Source: an uncultured Erythrobacteraceae bacterium | Lineage (GTDB): Bacteria; Pseudomonadota; Alphaproteobacteria; Sphingomonadales; Sphingomonadaceae | DNA length: 64,000 nucleotides | Assembly (NCBI GenBank): GCA_946482075.1 | Contig: CAMLQG010000003.1 | Location: 1-64,000, forward strand | Direction: 5' to 3' | In this document: in pieces, positions 31,580 to 41,123 of the stretch | Layout: each line of letters begins with the position of its first letter | How positions within the stretch are numbered: position 1 is the first letter of the stretch | The notes under the pieces: model-generated | Databases searched by the model: none | Told to the model about the DNA's origin: nothing | The model's input: only the letters and a program-made list of their open reading frames with translations | Made by a program: the position numbers and the translations under genes

Positions 31580-32494
31580 TCAAGGACATAACTGCACAAC
31601 CGCTTCGCCGACATGGGCCGCGCGTCCACCCAGCTCGGACAGCAGCGCCTTGGCGCGATAGGTCCAGAAATGGAGCGGATGCTCCAGCGTCACGCCCATC
31701 GCACCCAGGAACTGGTGCAGATCATAGATGATGCCTGCCGCACTGTCCTGCGCATGGAAGGCCGCAAGGGCGGCATCTTCGGCCAGCCCCGTCAACGCCG
31801 CCCGCCGCGCAAGCAGGCGCGTACCTTCGATTTTCACCGATGCTTCCGCCAGCCGATGCCGGACCGCCTGGAACGCGCCCAGCGGCCGGCCGAACTGCTG
31901 GCGTTCGCTGACATGGCGAATCGTGCTGTCGAGAGCACCTTTCAGCAGTCCGCCCATTTCGGCGGCCAGCGCGACGCGCCACAGCCGCCGCAGATCCGGC
32001 GCGGCAACGCCGATCCGCCCGCCGCGCGGCAATCGCCCGTCGCGGAAACGCCCCATCGGATAGGCGAACAGGCTGTCGACCGGTGCGACCATCCCGGCAT
32101 CGACCGGGACAGCGCGCACTTCCTCCCCGTCCAGGATCAGCGCATTGGCCGCAACGCTCAGGAAGCGCACCGGGCGTGCACCGTCCCGCGCATCGATCAG
32201 GCAGAGCGGACGCGGCAGGTCGGGCGGGAGCAGCGGCCGCAGCAGCGCGGACGCGGCGAATTCGGTACAGAACGGCAAGGCAGCGATCGCATCGATCGCC
32301 AGCACCGCCGTGATCGGCCCAAGCTCCTCTTCCGCCGCGACATCGAGGAAACCGGCTTCCTCCAATGCGAGGTCGAGTTCCGCACCATAGAGATGGAAGC
32401 CATGGCTTTCCGCCGGCACATCGGCATAAGGCCGCGCCAGCGCCTCGATCGCGTCGAGCACCTGCGCCTGATCGTCGGTGAGGGCGAAATCCAT
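31580..32494 (-). CDS. acyl-CoA dehydrogenase, short subunit
   Basis: A 304-residue flavoprotein-family subunit, shorter than the usual 380. It begins MDFALTDDQAQVLDAIEALA and retains the C-terminal ISERQQFG-type motif (VSERQQFGRPLGAFQAVRHR) and LGAMGVTLEHPLHFW. The middle beta-domain is reduced. Pairs of unequal ACADs, as here, form alpha2beta2 enzymes in steroid and terpenoid side-chain degradation. Its ATG shares a base with the stop of the larger ACAD (TGATG), indicating a fixed stoichiometry. Confidence 0.88.
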   Translation of the reverse strand: MDFALTDDQAQVLDAIEALARPYADVPAESHGFHLYGAELDLALEEAGFLDVAAEEELGPITAVLAIDAIAALPFCTEFAASALLRPLLPPDLPRPLCLIDARDGARPVRFLSVAANALILDGEEVRAVPVDAGMVAPVDSLFAYPMGRFRDGRLPRGGRIGVAAPDLRRLWRVALAAEMGGLLKGALDSTIRHVSERQQFGRPLGAFQAVRHRLAEASVKIEGTRLLARRAALTGLAEDAALAAFHAQDSAAGIIYDLHQFLGAMGVTLEHPLHFWTYRAKALLSELGGRAAHVGEAVVQLCP

Positions 32495-33636
32495 CAGCGC
32501 GGCTCCCGGGGCAGGCCGAGCACGTCGCTGGCGATGATGTTCATCTGAATCTCCGCCGCGCCCGAAGCGATCCCGGCCACGATGGCGCGCTGGTGATGGG
32601 CTTTCAGCAGCGGATGCCCCTCGCCCAACGCTTCGGGCAGGAACTCCACGATGAACTCGCCCGCCGCGCGCTCGGCCATCACGGTCGCAAGCCGAGCCGA
32701 ACTGCTTTCCGGGCCGAGATCCTGCCCCCGTGCGCGCCGGTCCACGCAGGCATAGACCTGCATCCGGGCGATCTCGCAGGCCGATGCCGCCTGGGCCGCG
32801 CGGACCTGCACGAAATCGCCCGCGAAACATCCACTCTCACGCAGAATCGCCACGGCACGGTCCAGGCTCTTGCGCGCCAGGGCGTAGCGCGGAATGCCCA
32901 GCCGCTCATTCGCCAGCGCCTGCGCGATGATACCCCAGGCTTGCCCTTCCTCCCCGAAGCGGGCGGTGATCGGGATTTCCACATCGTCGAAGAACATCTC
33001 GTGGATGTCCCCCTCTCCCACCAGGCTCGGAATGGGCCGCACGGTGATGCCGGGCGTGTCCATCGGCACGATCAGGATCGATATGCCGGTCTTGCGGTCG
33101 GGACTGGTGCGCGCCAGCAGGAAGCAGTTTTCAGCATGGCCTGCGTAGGACGTCCAAATCTTCTGCCCGTTGATCCGGTAGAGGCCCCCGTCCCGTTCCG
33201 CTCGCGTGCGCAGCGCGGCGAGATCCGATCCCGCACCGGGTTCGGAAAAGCCCTGGCACCAGATCGCATCGCCCGCCGCGATGGGCGGCAGGTAGCGGCT
33301 GCGCTGGTCCTCCGTGCCGAAGCGCATCAGCGCGGGGCCGATCCAGTTGACGTTCATGTATTGTGGCCCGCGCGGCTCGCCCGCCATCCACATCTCTTCG
33401 GCCAGAATCTGCTGCGACCAGGGATCGAGCCCCTGCCCACCCCATTCCTTTGGCCAATGCGGCGTCAGCAGACCCACTTCGGCCAGCCCCTTGCAGAAGC
33501 GACGGGAGAACTCCGTCTGGTCGTCCGATCCGGGCCCGTCCGCCATCTCCTCCCAATCGGGCGGAAGATGTGCGGCGAGATGATCGCGCAGCCGCTGGCG
33601 GAAAGCGCGCTGCTCGTCCGTCCAACCGAACCTCAT
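32494..33636 (-). CDS. acyl-CoA dehydrogenase, long subunit
   Basis: A 380-residue FAD-dependent alpha,beta-desaturase of acyl-CoA. Family segments are in order: LTPHWPKEWGGQGLDPW, IWCQGFSEPGAGSDLAALRT, RINGQKIWTSYAGHAENCF, and EMFFDDVEIP. The C-terminal helix domain ends ASDVLGLPREPR. It overlaps the SDR gene upstream (ATGA) and the short ACAD downstream (TGATG). It is the probable partner of the short ACAD as a heterotetramer. Confidence 0.93.
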   Translation of the reverse strand: MRFGWTDEQRAFRQRLRDHLAAHLPPDWEEMADGPGSDDQTEFSRRFCKGLAEVGLLTPHWPKEWGGQGLDPWSQQILAEEMWMAGEPRGPQYMNVNWIGPALMRFGTEDQRSRYLPPIAAGDAIWCQGFSEPGAGSDLAALRTRAERDGGLYRINGQKIWTSYAGHAENCFLLARTSPDRKTGISILIVPMDTPGITVRPIPSLVGEGDIHEMFFDDVEIPITARFGEEGQAWGIIAQALANERLGIPRYALARKSLDRAVAILRESGCFAGDFVQVRAAQAASACEIARMQVYACVDRRARGQDLGPESSSARLATVMAERAAGEFIVEFLPEALGEGHPLLKAHHQRAIVAGIASGAAEIQMNIIASDVLGLPREPR

Positions 33637-34433
33637 GCGGTCACGTCCGCATTCATGCGCCGCAGATAGGCCAGAAGACCGATCGGGATGCGGCTGCCTC
33701 CGGTCGCCTGGACCACCGTGCCTGATATCCAGGATGCTTCATCGCTCGCGAAATAGACGGCCAGCGGGCCGATATCGTCGGGCGTGCCCAGCCGCTGGAG
33801 AGGCACTGTCTCCACCTGGCGTTTCCGGCGGCTTTCCGAAGCCATGGTCGGAACGCCTTCGGTCAGCACGACGCCCGGCGCGATCGCGTTCACCCGGATG
33901 CCGAGATGGCCCCATTCCACCGCCATCGTCGCGGTCAGGCTTTCCACCCCGGCCTTGGCGGCACCGTACTGGCCGGTCATAGGGCAAGGCTGTGAACCGG
34001 AACGCGAGGTGATATTGATGATCGAGCCTCCCCTGGTCATCGCTCTGGCGGCAGCCTGCGCCGCGAAGAAGGTCCATTTGAGATTGAGATCGACCACCCG
34101 GTCCCACTGGCCTTCGTCCAGTTCCAGCAACGGGCCGTTGTCCGACGGGCTGGCGCTGCCCGCATTGTTCACCCAGGCATCGATATAGCCGTATTCCTGC
34201 TCCGCCCGGGCGACGAGCGTGGCGATATCGGCATGGCTAGTGATGTCGCAGGGTACCGCCAGGGCACGCCCTCCGGCCTTGGCGATCTCCTCCACCGTCT
34301 CGGCGAGCGGCTCGGGATTGCGCCCGGACACCACCACACGCGCGCCCGCTTTCGCCATCGCTGTGCTGATGCCGCGACCGATGCCGCGCCCGCCGCCAGT
34401 AACCACCGCACACCTGCCTGCGAGGGAAAACAT
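33633..34433 (-). CDS. SDR-family oxidoreductase (first gene of SDR-ACAD-ACAD operon)
   Basis: A 266-residue classical SDR with TGGGRGIGRGIS, VNNAGSASPSDNG, ITSRSGSQPCPM and the active site YGAAK in QYGAAKAGVESL. It is probably an alcohol/hydroxyacyl-CoA dehydrogenase for the same pathway as the two ACADs, with which it overlaps by 4 bp. I chose the ATG at 34433 over an upstream in-frame start because AGGAGAGG precedes it and the protein then begins with FSLAGRCAVVTGG. Confidence 0.92.
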   Translation of the reverse strand: MFSLAGRCAVVTGGGRGIGRGISTAMAKAGARVVVSGRNPEPLAETVEEIAKAGGRALAVPCDITSHADIATLVARAEQEYGYIDAWVNNAGSASPSDNGPLLELDEGQWDRVVDLNLKWTFFAAQAAARAMTRGGSIINITSRSGSQPCPMTGQYGAAKAGVESLTATMAVEWGHLGIRVNAIAPGVVLTEGVPTMASESRRKRQVETVPLQRLGTPDDIGPLAVYFASDEASWISGTVVQATGGSRIPIGLLAYLRRMNADVTA

Positions 34434-34503
34434 CCGCCTGCGATCCTCTCCTGTTTCACAAGGCGTATCGCATCGTTCCCGTAATGGAAAGCGCATGAAA
34501 AGC

Positions 34504-34586
34504 GTCATTGCGAGGAGCGAAGCGACGAAGCAATCCAGAGCACCGCACATTGAGCTCTCGATTGCTTCGCTCCGCTCGCAATGACG
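34504..34586. repeat. palindromic repeat family B, copy 2
   Basis: The arms GTCATTGCGAGGAGCGAAGC and GCTTCGCTCCGCTCGCAATG are near-perfect inverted copies about 40 bp apart, with an internal GAAGCAATC/GATTGCTTC repeat. It lies between the SDR operon and the end of the RND operon, which run in the same direction. A diverged relative is at 8658-8749. Confidence 0.8.
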
Positions 34587-34587
34587 A

Positions 34588-35994
34588 TTATTTGCTCAAT
34601 TCATCCCCGCCGAGCGCGGCATAGAGGCTGACCGCGTTCTGGAACTTCGCTCGCCTTACATCGAGCAGGCTCTGCTGCGCGGTGAACAGGTTGCGTTCCG
34701 CATCCAGCACTTCGAGATAATCGGCCACGCCTTCGCGATAGCGCAGGCGCGCCAGATGGGCGATCTTCTCCTGCGCGGCGACCGCGCGGGTGAGCGTGGC
34801 CACCTGGTCCGCCAGCCAGCGCCGCCCCGCCAGCGCGTCCGACACTTCGCGGAAGGCCTGCTGCACGGTGGAATCGTAGTTCGCGACCGCTTCGTCCTTC
34901 AGCGCCTTGGCGCGATCGAGATCGGCTTCCCGCGCACCCCAGTCGAAGATCGGCAGGCTGAGCGCCCCGCCATAGCTCCAGCTCTTGTTGGACCCGTTGA
35001 ACAGCCGGTCGAGCGCGGTGGACGCGAAGCCGAACGTGCCGGTGAGCGAGATGGTGGGGAAGAAGGCCGCACGCGCCGCGCCGATATTCGCGCGCGCGCC
35101 GCGCAACCGCTCTTCCGCCGCGATGATGTCCGGCCGGGCGAGCAGCAGGCGCGACGGCAGCCCGGCGTCGAGATCCTCCGCCAGCCGCTGGTCCGCCAGC
35201 GGATCACCGGGCGGCAGATCGGCAGGCATGCGCCCGCCAACCAGCACGACCAGCAGATTGCTCGTCCGCGCCGCTTCCAGCCGCTGCGCTTCCAATTGGC
35301 TCTGCGCCTGGGTCAAGAGCGTTTCGGCCTGGCGATAGGGCAGCGCCGAAGTCACGCCGGCGTCCAGCCGCAGCTTGGCGATCCTGAGGCCTTCCTCGCG
35401 GCTGCGCGTGGTCGCCTCGGCCAGCGCGATCTGTTCTTCCGCTTCGATGAGGGCGAGATAAGTCTCCGCCACGTCGGATATCAGCGAGAGCCGGAAGGCC
35501 CGCTGCGCCGCGATCGTCGCAAGATATTCCGCGCGGGCTGCCTCGGAGAGGTTCGCCAGCCGACCCCAGAAATCGAGCTCGAAAGACGTCACCCCAATGC
35601 CGACGGAGAAGCGATCCTGCGTGGACGGCATCACGCCGAAGGTCTGGTCGCCCGGCGTGCGGGTACGGCTCGCCTCTCCGCTCGCCACCGGGGTCGGGAA
35701 GCGCTGGCTGTCCTGGATCCGATACTGCGCGCGCGCCTGCTCGATCCGCGCGGTCGCGGCGGCGAGATCACGATTGTTGGCGAGCGCCGAGCCGATCAGG
35801 GCCTTCAGCCGCGGATCGGCGAAGTAATCCTGCCAGGCGAGCGCTGCCGGATCGACCGTTCCCGCCGGTTCGTATCGCGGATCATAGGCGGGCTCGGTCG
35901 AAAGCGCCGGCCGCTCATGCTTGGGCGCCATGTTGATGCACGCTCCGAGCGCGAGAGGCATCGCCAGAGCAATCAGACGGAACCGCCGCATCAT
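34588..35994 (-). CDS. RND efflux outer-membrane lipoprotein (NodT/OprM type)
   Basis: A 468-residue TolC-fold channel with lipobox LALGAC, so an outer-membrane lipoprotein. Two repeats of the family follow, with RPDIIAAEERLRGARANIGA and SLPIFDWGAREADLDRAKAL, both strongly typical of NodT. It is the third gene of the pump operon; its ATG overlaps the pump stop (ATGA). It exports drugs, solvents or pathway intermediates through the outer membrane. Confidence 0.95.
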   Translation of the reverse strand: MMRRFRLIALAMPLALGACINMAPKHERPALSTEPAYDPRYEPAGTVDPAALAWQDYFADPRLKALIGSALANNRDLAAATARIEQARAQYRIQDSQRFPTPVASGEASRTRTPGDQTFGVMPSTQDRFSVGIGVTSFELDFWGRLANLSEAARAEYLATIAAQRAFRLSLISDVAETYLALIEAEEQIALAEATTRSREEGLRIAKLRLDAGVTSALPYRQAETLLTQAQSQLEAQRLEAARTSNLLVVLVGGRMPADLPPGDPLADQRLAEDLDAGLPSRLLLARPDIIAAEERLRGARANIGAARAAFFPTISLTGTFGFASTALDRLFNGSNKSWSYGGALSLPIFDWGAREADLDRAKALKDEAVANYDSTVQQAFREVSDALAGRRWLADQVATLTRAVAAQEKIAHLARLRYREGVADYLEVLDAERNLFTAQQSLLDVRRAKFQNAVSLYAALGGDELSK

Positions 35995-38900
35995 GCCGGG
36001 CCTCCCTGCGGCCCTTCGATATGGCCGGCCGCGTGCGGCTTGGCCCGGCTGAGCTTCTCGCGAACGAGGAGATAGAGCACCGGGATCACGAAGATGCCGA
36101 TCGCGGTGGCCGCGATCATCCCGCCCATCACGCCGGTGCCCACCGCGATGCGGCTGGCCGCGCCCGCGCCCGAGGCGATCACCAACGGGACCATGCCGAG
36201 AATGAAGGCCAGCGACGTCATGATGATCGGCCGCAGGCGCAGCTTGGCGGCGGATTTGACGGATTCCAGCACCGACAATCCGCGATCCTCCTCCTCGATC
36301 GCGAATTCCACGATCAGGATCGCATTCTTCGCGGCCAGCCCGATGATCGCGACCAGCCCGACATTGAAGTAGATGTCGGCCGACAATCCCCTGAGCAGCG
36401 AGAACAGCACCGCGCCCAGCACGCCCATCGGGACGATCAGCAGCACCGACAGGGGGACGGACCAGCTTTCATACAGCGCGGCAAGCACGAGGAAGACCAC
36501 GAGCACGGACAGCGCCATCAGCGCGGGCACCTGCCCCCCGGCCTGCTTCTCTTCGAAGCTCAAGGCCGTCCATTCATAGCCGATGCCTTGCGGCAACTGC
36601 TTGGCGAGCGTTTCCATCTCCGCGATCGCCGTGCCGGAGGATTCGCCCGGCGCCGCTTCGCCCGAGATCGTCATCGACGGATAGCCGTTGTAGCGGCCGA
36701 GAGCGGGCGGCGCGCTGGTCCAGCTGGCCTTCGCGAAAGCGCTGAACGGCACGAGCTTGCCATCCTGGTTGGGCACGCGCAGCGCCAACACATCCTGCGG
36801 CGTCATGCGATAGGGCGCATCGGCCTGTACCAGAACCTGAAGAACACGACCCTGACGATTGAAATCATTGGCATAGGCCGAGCCGAAATTGACCGACAGC
36901 GTGGCGTTCACCTCCGCGATAGACAGGCCGAGCGCGCGCGCCAGAACGCGGTCGACATCGACTTTCAATTGGGGGCTGGGCTGCTGGTCCTCAGGCCTCA
37001 GATTGGCCAGGACCTTGCTCTGCGACGCCATCCCGAGCATCTGGTTGCGCGCTGCGATCAGCGCCTCGCGTCCCAGCCCGCCGCGATCCTGCAGCTTGAA
37101 AGTGAAGCCGCTGGCCGTGCCGAGCGACGGGATAGACGGCGGCTGAATCGAGAAGACCATCGCATTGTCGAGCTTGGAGAACTCACCCATCCCGGCCATC
37201 AGCATCGAGGTCGCATCAGTGCCCTTTTCCGTCCGCTCGTCCCAGGGATTGAGCGTGGTGAACATCATCGCGTTGTTCTGACCGCGCCCGAAGAAATTGA
37301 ACCCGCGCAGGACAACGACGTTCTTCACTGCGTCCTGCTTGCGCCAATAGCCTTCGACCGGCCTGATCGCTTCATCCGTACGCGGCCGCGTAGCGCCGGG
37401 TGGCGCCTGCACGATGGTGATCAGGAAACCCTGGTCCTCCGTGGGGAGGAAGGCGGTGGGCAGGCGGAAGAACAGCAGCACTGTGATCACGACCAGCACC
37501 AGAAAGGCTGCGAAGGCGCGCAGCGGGCGCGCGAGCAATCGGTCATTGGTGCGGGCGTAGCGCTCCGTCATGCGGTTGAACCAGCGGTTGAACCGGTCGA
37601 GCTGCGTCTGCACCCGAGCCAGGGCCCCGCCGGCGCGCGCGCGCCAGCCCGTATCCTGGCCCACATCCGGAGCTTCCAGCGGCTCCGCCGCTTGCGACGG
37701 TTCGGCATCCTTGGGTGTATCGTGGATCGGCTTCAGGAAAGCCGCGCAGAGCGCAGGCGTAAGCGTAAGCGCCATCAGGGCGGAGAACAGGATCGAGATC
37801 GCCAGCGTGACCGAGAACTGGCGATAGATCCCGCCTGTGGAGCCCGGAAAGAACGCCATCGGCAGGAACACGGCGGCCAGCACCAGCGTGATGCCCACGA
37901 TCGCCCCGGTGATCTGGTCCATCGCCTTGCGGGTGGCTTCCAGCGGGGAAAGCCCTTCCTCGCGCATGATCCGCTCGACATTCTCGATCACCACGATCGC
38001 ATCGTCGACCAATATGCCGATCGCCAGCACCATGCCGAACAGCGACAGCACATTGATCGAAAAGCCGAACATCCACAGGCCGAGGCATGCGCCGGCAAGC
38101 GCGATCGGCACGACCAGCGCGGGGATCAGCGTCGCGCGCCAGCTCTGGAGGAAGAGATACATCACCGCGAAGACGAGGATCATCGCCTCGATCAGCGTGA
38201 CCACCACCTCGTCCACCGAGCTTTCGACGAAGGGCGTGCTGTCATACGGCGTTTCCCAATCGATATCGGAGGGGAGCGTCGGCGCGATCTCATTCATCCG
38301 CGCCTTGACCGCGGCTGCGGTCTCGAGTTGGTTGGCTCCGGTACCGAGCTGAATCGCCATGCCGACCATCGGGCGCCCGTTCCACGTCGTGCCCGAACTG
38401 TAGTTCTGCGCGCCGAGTTCCACTCGCGCGACATCGCCCAGCCGCACGGTCGCGCCACCGGTATCCGCGCGCAGGATGATGTTCTCGAATTCCTTGACGG
38501 TCGAGAAGCGGCTCTGCGTCACGATCGAGGCGTTCAGCTCCTGCCCGCCCGACAGCGGCAGATCGCCGATCGCACCGCCCGCCGTCTGGCTGTTTTGTTC
38601 GCGGATCGCGGTCAGCACCGCGCTGGGCGAAAGGTTGAACGAAGCCAGCCGATCCGGATCGAGCCAGACGCGCATCGCATATTCGGACCCGAACAGCATC
38701 ACGTCGCCCACACCCGCTACGCGGCGCAACTCGTCCACCACCTGGGCGGAGGCGATGCTGCCGAGCTCGGTCTGCGAGGTGCTTCCGCTCTTCGAGGTGA
38801 GCGCCACGATCATCAGGAAGTTCGTGTTGGCCTGGCGGACCTGGATGCCTTGGCGGCGCACTTCCTCGGGCAGACGGGCTTCCACCGTGCTCAGCCGGTT

Positions 38901-39227
38901 CTGCACTTCGGTCTGCGCGATATCGATATCGGTGCCGGCCTCGAACGTCAGCGTAATCGTCGCCTGGCCGCTCGAAGCGCTGGAGGAATCCATATAGAGG
39001 AATCCATCCACCCCATTGAGCTGCTGCTCCACGACCTGGGTGACGTTTTCCTCCAGCGTCGCCGCGTCGGCGCCCGGATAGGTCATCGTGATCGTCAGCG
39101 AGGGCGGCGCGACTTCGGGATATTGTTCGATCGGCAGCGCGCGCAGCGCCAGGAGACCGCCCAGCAGGATGCCGAGCGCGATCACCCAGGCAAAGATCGG
39201 TCGATCGATGAAATACCGTGAAAGCAT
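35991..39227 (-). CDS. RND multidrug efflux permease (AcrB/MexB type)
   Basis: A 1078-residue HAE1-class pump, proton-driven export of hydrophobic compounds. It begins MLSRYFIDRPIFAWVIALGI and has the early PIEQYPEVAPP, a hallmark. TM4 contains the proton-relay Asp pair in GILVDDAIVVIENVER. The region around residue 500-560 is Pro/Glu/Asp-rich and appears slightly longer than usual before the second membrane half. The ATG at 39227 lies immediately after the adaptor stop. It is the second gene of adaptor-pump-channel. Confidence 0.96.
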   Translation of the reverse strand: MLSRYFIDRPIFAWVIALGILLGGLLALRALPIEQYPEVAPPSLTITMTYPGADAATLEENVTQVVEQQLNGVDGFLYMDSSSASSGQATITLTFEAGTDIDIAQTEVQNRLSTVEARLPEEVRRQGIQVRQANTNFLMIVALTSKSGSTSQTELGSIASAQVVDELRRVAGVGDVMLFGSEYAMRVWLDPDRLASFNLSPSAVLTAIREQNSQTAGGAIGDLPLSGGQELNASIVTQSRFSTVKEFENIILRADTGGATVRLGDVARVELGAQNYSSGTTWNGRPMVGMAIQLGTGANQLETAAAVKARMNEIAPTLPSDIDWETPYDSTPFVESSVDEVVVTLIEAMILVFAVMYLFLQSWRATLIPALVVPIALAGACLGLWMFGFSINVLSLFGMVLAIGILVDDAIVVIENVERIMREEGLSPLEATRKAMDQITGAIVGITLVLAAVFLPMAFFPGSTGGIYRQFSVTLAISILFSALMALTLTPALCAAFLKPIHDTPKDAEPSQAAEPLEAPDVGQDTGWRARAGGALARVQTQLDRFNRWFNRMTERYARTNDRLLARPLRAFAAFLVLVVITVLLFFRLPTAFLPTEDQGFLITIVQAPPGATRPRTDEAIRPVEGYWRKQDAVKNVVVLRGFNFFGRGQNNAMMFTTLNPWDERTEKGTDATSMLMAGMGEFSKLDNAMVFSIQPPSIPSLGTASGFTFKLQDRGGLGREALIAARNQMLGMASQSKVLANLRPEDQQPSPQLKVDVDRVLARALGLSIAEVNATLSVNFGSAYANDFNRQGRVLQVLVQADAPYRMTPQDVLALRVPNQDGKLVPFSAFAKASWTSAPPALGRYNGYPSMTISGEAAPGESSGTAIAEMETLAKQLPQGIGYEWTALSFEEKQAGGQVPALMALSVLVVFLVLAALYESWSVPLSVLLIVPMGVLGAVLFSLLRGLSADIYFNVGLVAIIGLAAKNAILIVEFAIEEEDRGLSVLESVKSAAKLRLRPIIMTSLAFILGMVPLVIASGAGAASRIAVGTGVMGGMIAATAIGIFVIPVLYLLVREKLSRAKPHAAGHIEGPQGGPA

Positions 39228-39228
39228 C

Positions 39229-40371
39229 TTATCTGGTCGCGTTTGCAACTTGCCTGACGGCGGGTTTCCTGGCCGGAACGACCTTGACCGGCGCACCGGG
39301 CTGGACCTTCTGGAGATTGCTGGCGATTACCACATCGCCGGTTTTCAGGCCGCTTTCGATGATCCAGGCGCCGTCGATCATCTCGCCAAGCTGGACCGGG
39401 CGGACCTCCGCCTTGCCGTCCTTGCCGACCACGAAGACCGTGCCGCCCTTGTCCGAGACGACGACCGCGCGCTGCGGGATCATGATCCCGCCCTTGCGCC
39501 GCCCGGGGAAGATCTGCGCGCGGACGAATTCGCCCGGCAGCAGCATTCGGTCCGGATTGGCGAATTCCGCGCGCACGGTGATCGTCCCCGTATTCTCGTC
39601 CACCGAGAAGTCGAGGAAATCGATATAGCCGCGAATCGGATAGGGCGTGCCATCCTCGAAGAACAGGCGCACTTCCACGCGCTCGTTCTTGCCCAGCAGG
39701 ATGCTGCCGTCGCGAATGCCGCGCCTGATATCCATCAGCCGGCGCGAGGATTGCGCAAAAGTGACGTAGATCGGGCTCAGCTGCTCGACCTTGGTCAAGA
39801 GGGTCGCTTCGGTCTGGCTCACCAGCGCGCCTTCGGTCACCTGCGCGCGGCTGGCACGCCCGGCGATGGGCGAACGTACGGTGGTATAACCGAGCTGAAG
39901 GCCCGAGGCCTGCACCTGCGCGCGGATCTGCGCGACATTGGCATCCGCTTCGCGCGCCGCAGCGACGGCCGCGTCGAATTCCTGCTGGCTGACCGCATTC
40001 TCCTTCACCAGCGGGCGATAGCGCGCGACCACGGCATTGGCGTTGGACGCGGTGGCGCGGGCGCGGGCCAGCGCGGCCTGGGTCTGGGCGAAGCTGGCGC
40101 GCAGTTCGCTCGGATCGATCAGGAAGAGCGGCTGGCCTTCCCCGACATCGGAGCCTTCCTCATACAGCCGCCGCTGCAGGATACCGGTGACGCGCGCGCG
40201 AACCTCGGCCGTGCGGACGGGTTCGACCCGGCCCGGCAATTCGACAACGTTGGGGATCGTCGCCGCGCGCACGGTGATCCCGGTTACAGGGATCGCCTGC
40301 GGCGGCTGCTGCTCACCCCCACCCCCGCATGCGGCGAGAAGAAGAAGCATCGGAAGCGCTAGCTGGCGCAT
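39229..40371 (-). CDS. RND efflux periplasmic adaptor (AcrA/MexA type)
   Basis: A 380-residue membrane-fusion lipoprotein with lipobox LLLAAC near residue 15. Family segments are VRARVTGILQRRLYEEGSDV, GQPLFLIDPSELRAS, the coiled hairpin helices rich in Ala/Arg, and YTTVRSPIAGRASRAQVTEG. It is the first gene of the three-gene pump operon and divergent from the TetR gene at 40470. Confidence 0.95.
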   Translation of the reverse strand: MRQLALPMLLLLAACGGGGEQQPPQAIPVTGITVRAATIPNVVELPGRVEPVRTAEVRARVTGILQRRLYEEGSDVGEGQPLFLIDPSELRASFAQTQAALARARATASNANAVVARYRPLVKENAVSQQEFDAAVAAAREADANVAQIRAQVQASGLQLGYTTVRSPIAGRASRAQVTEGALVSQTEATLLTKVEQLSPIYVTFAQSSRRLMDIRRGIRDGSILLGKNERVEVRLFFEDGTPYPIRGYIDFLDFSVDENTGTITVRAEFANPDRMLLPGEFVRAQIFPGRRKGGIMIPQRAVVVSDKGGTVFVVGKDGKAEVRPVQLGEMIDGAWIIESGLKTGDVVIASNLQKVQPGAPVKVVPARKPAVRQVANATR

Positions 40372-40415
40372 AGGAGAATCTCGTGAAGCATGTATGGGAT
40401 TAAGTGTGGCGCCTA

Positions 40416-40443
40416 TGTGTAATGATTGTTACACGAAGTGCAA
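40416..40443 (-). promoter_or_regulatory. promoter of the RND pump operon
   Basis: On the minus strand, TTGCAC (40443-40438) and TACACA (40421-40416) are 16 bp apart. The spacer is almost wholly occupied by the operator palindrome. Confidence 0.5.
40417..40434. promoter_or_regulatory. TetR-type operator of the RND pump
   Basis: GTGTAATGATTGTTACAC, perfect 6-bp arms with a 6-bp centre, lies between the pump operon and the divergent TetR gene, between the pump -35 and -10. This is the classic arrangement for local repression of a pump by an AcrR/TtgR-like regulator. Confidence 0.65.
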
Positions 40444-40469
40444 CGAGTTTTAGGACAAAGGGTTGCGCC

Positions 40470-41123
40470 ATGGGAGAAGGCCATACCGATCGCCTCGAGA
40501 AACGGCGGGATTGCTTCGTCAAAGCAGCCTGCACACTGTTCATCGAGGATGGATATGAAAACACCACGCTTGCGGATGTCGTGGCGCGCGCCGGCGGATC
40601 GCTGGCGACGCTCTACAAGCTGTTCGGCAATAAGGAAGGCTTGCTGATGGCCGTGATCGGCGAAGTAACCGAGTCAGGCGCCGGAATAGTCGCCGATGTG
40701 AGAGCGGCCCGGGTTTCCCCGGTGGCCGCGCTTCGCGAGATCGGCCAGCGCCTGCACCACAAATTCATGCAGCGCGAAAAGATGGCGCTCGCCCGCATCG
40801 CTATCACCCAAAGCCTCAAAAGCCCGGAAACGGCCAAGAACTTCTACGACGTCACCGCACTGAGGACTGCAAACGCGCTCGCTGCCCTGTTCGATCAATG
40901 GCGCGAGGAGGGCATCCGTTTCGAAGGAGATCCGCAAGAACTCGGGGCCACCTTACTGGCCCTGCTGGTCTACGATTTTCAGATCCAAGCGATTTCCGGG
41001 TGCCTCAAGGGGGATACCGATCCCCAGATCGTCGATCGCCGGGTCTCCCTCTTCATCGCCGGCATCGGGCTGACCGAAAGCTGCCGGGACGCGCCGGGCG
41101 CGCCCCGATCAGCCGCTCAGTAA
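40470..41123 (+). CDS. TetR-family regulator of the RND pump
   Basis: A 217-residue regulator. The HTH occupies about residues 12-60: FVKAACTLFIEDGYENTTLA, VVARAGGSLATLYKLFGNKE. The ligand domain resembles TetR_C AefR-like pump regulators (FDQWREEGIRFEGDPQELGA). The ATG at 40470 is preceded by a purine-rich GGACAAAGG. It is divergent from the adaptor-pump-channel operon and faces the operator at 40417-40434. It ends 7 bp into the 3' end of the convergent SMP-30 gene. Confidence 0.92.
   Translation: MGEGHTDRLEKRRDCFVKAACTLFIEDGYENTTLADVVARAGGSLATLYKLFGNKEGLLMAVIGEVTESGAGIVADVRAARVSPVAALREIGQRLHHKFMQREKMALARIAITQSLKSPETAKNFYDVTALRTANALAALFDQWREEGIRFEGDPQELGATLLALLVYDFQIQAISGCLKGDTDPQIVDRRVSLFIAGIGLTESCRDAPGAPRSAAQ

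Noticed and set aside
36021..39221. A 1066-codon open frame on the plus strand.
   Set aside because: It is antisense to the AcrB-type pump, has no domain and is His/Arg/Gln/Asp-rich, typical of a GC-rich shadow frame.
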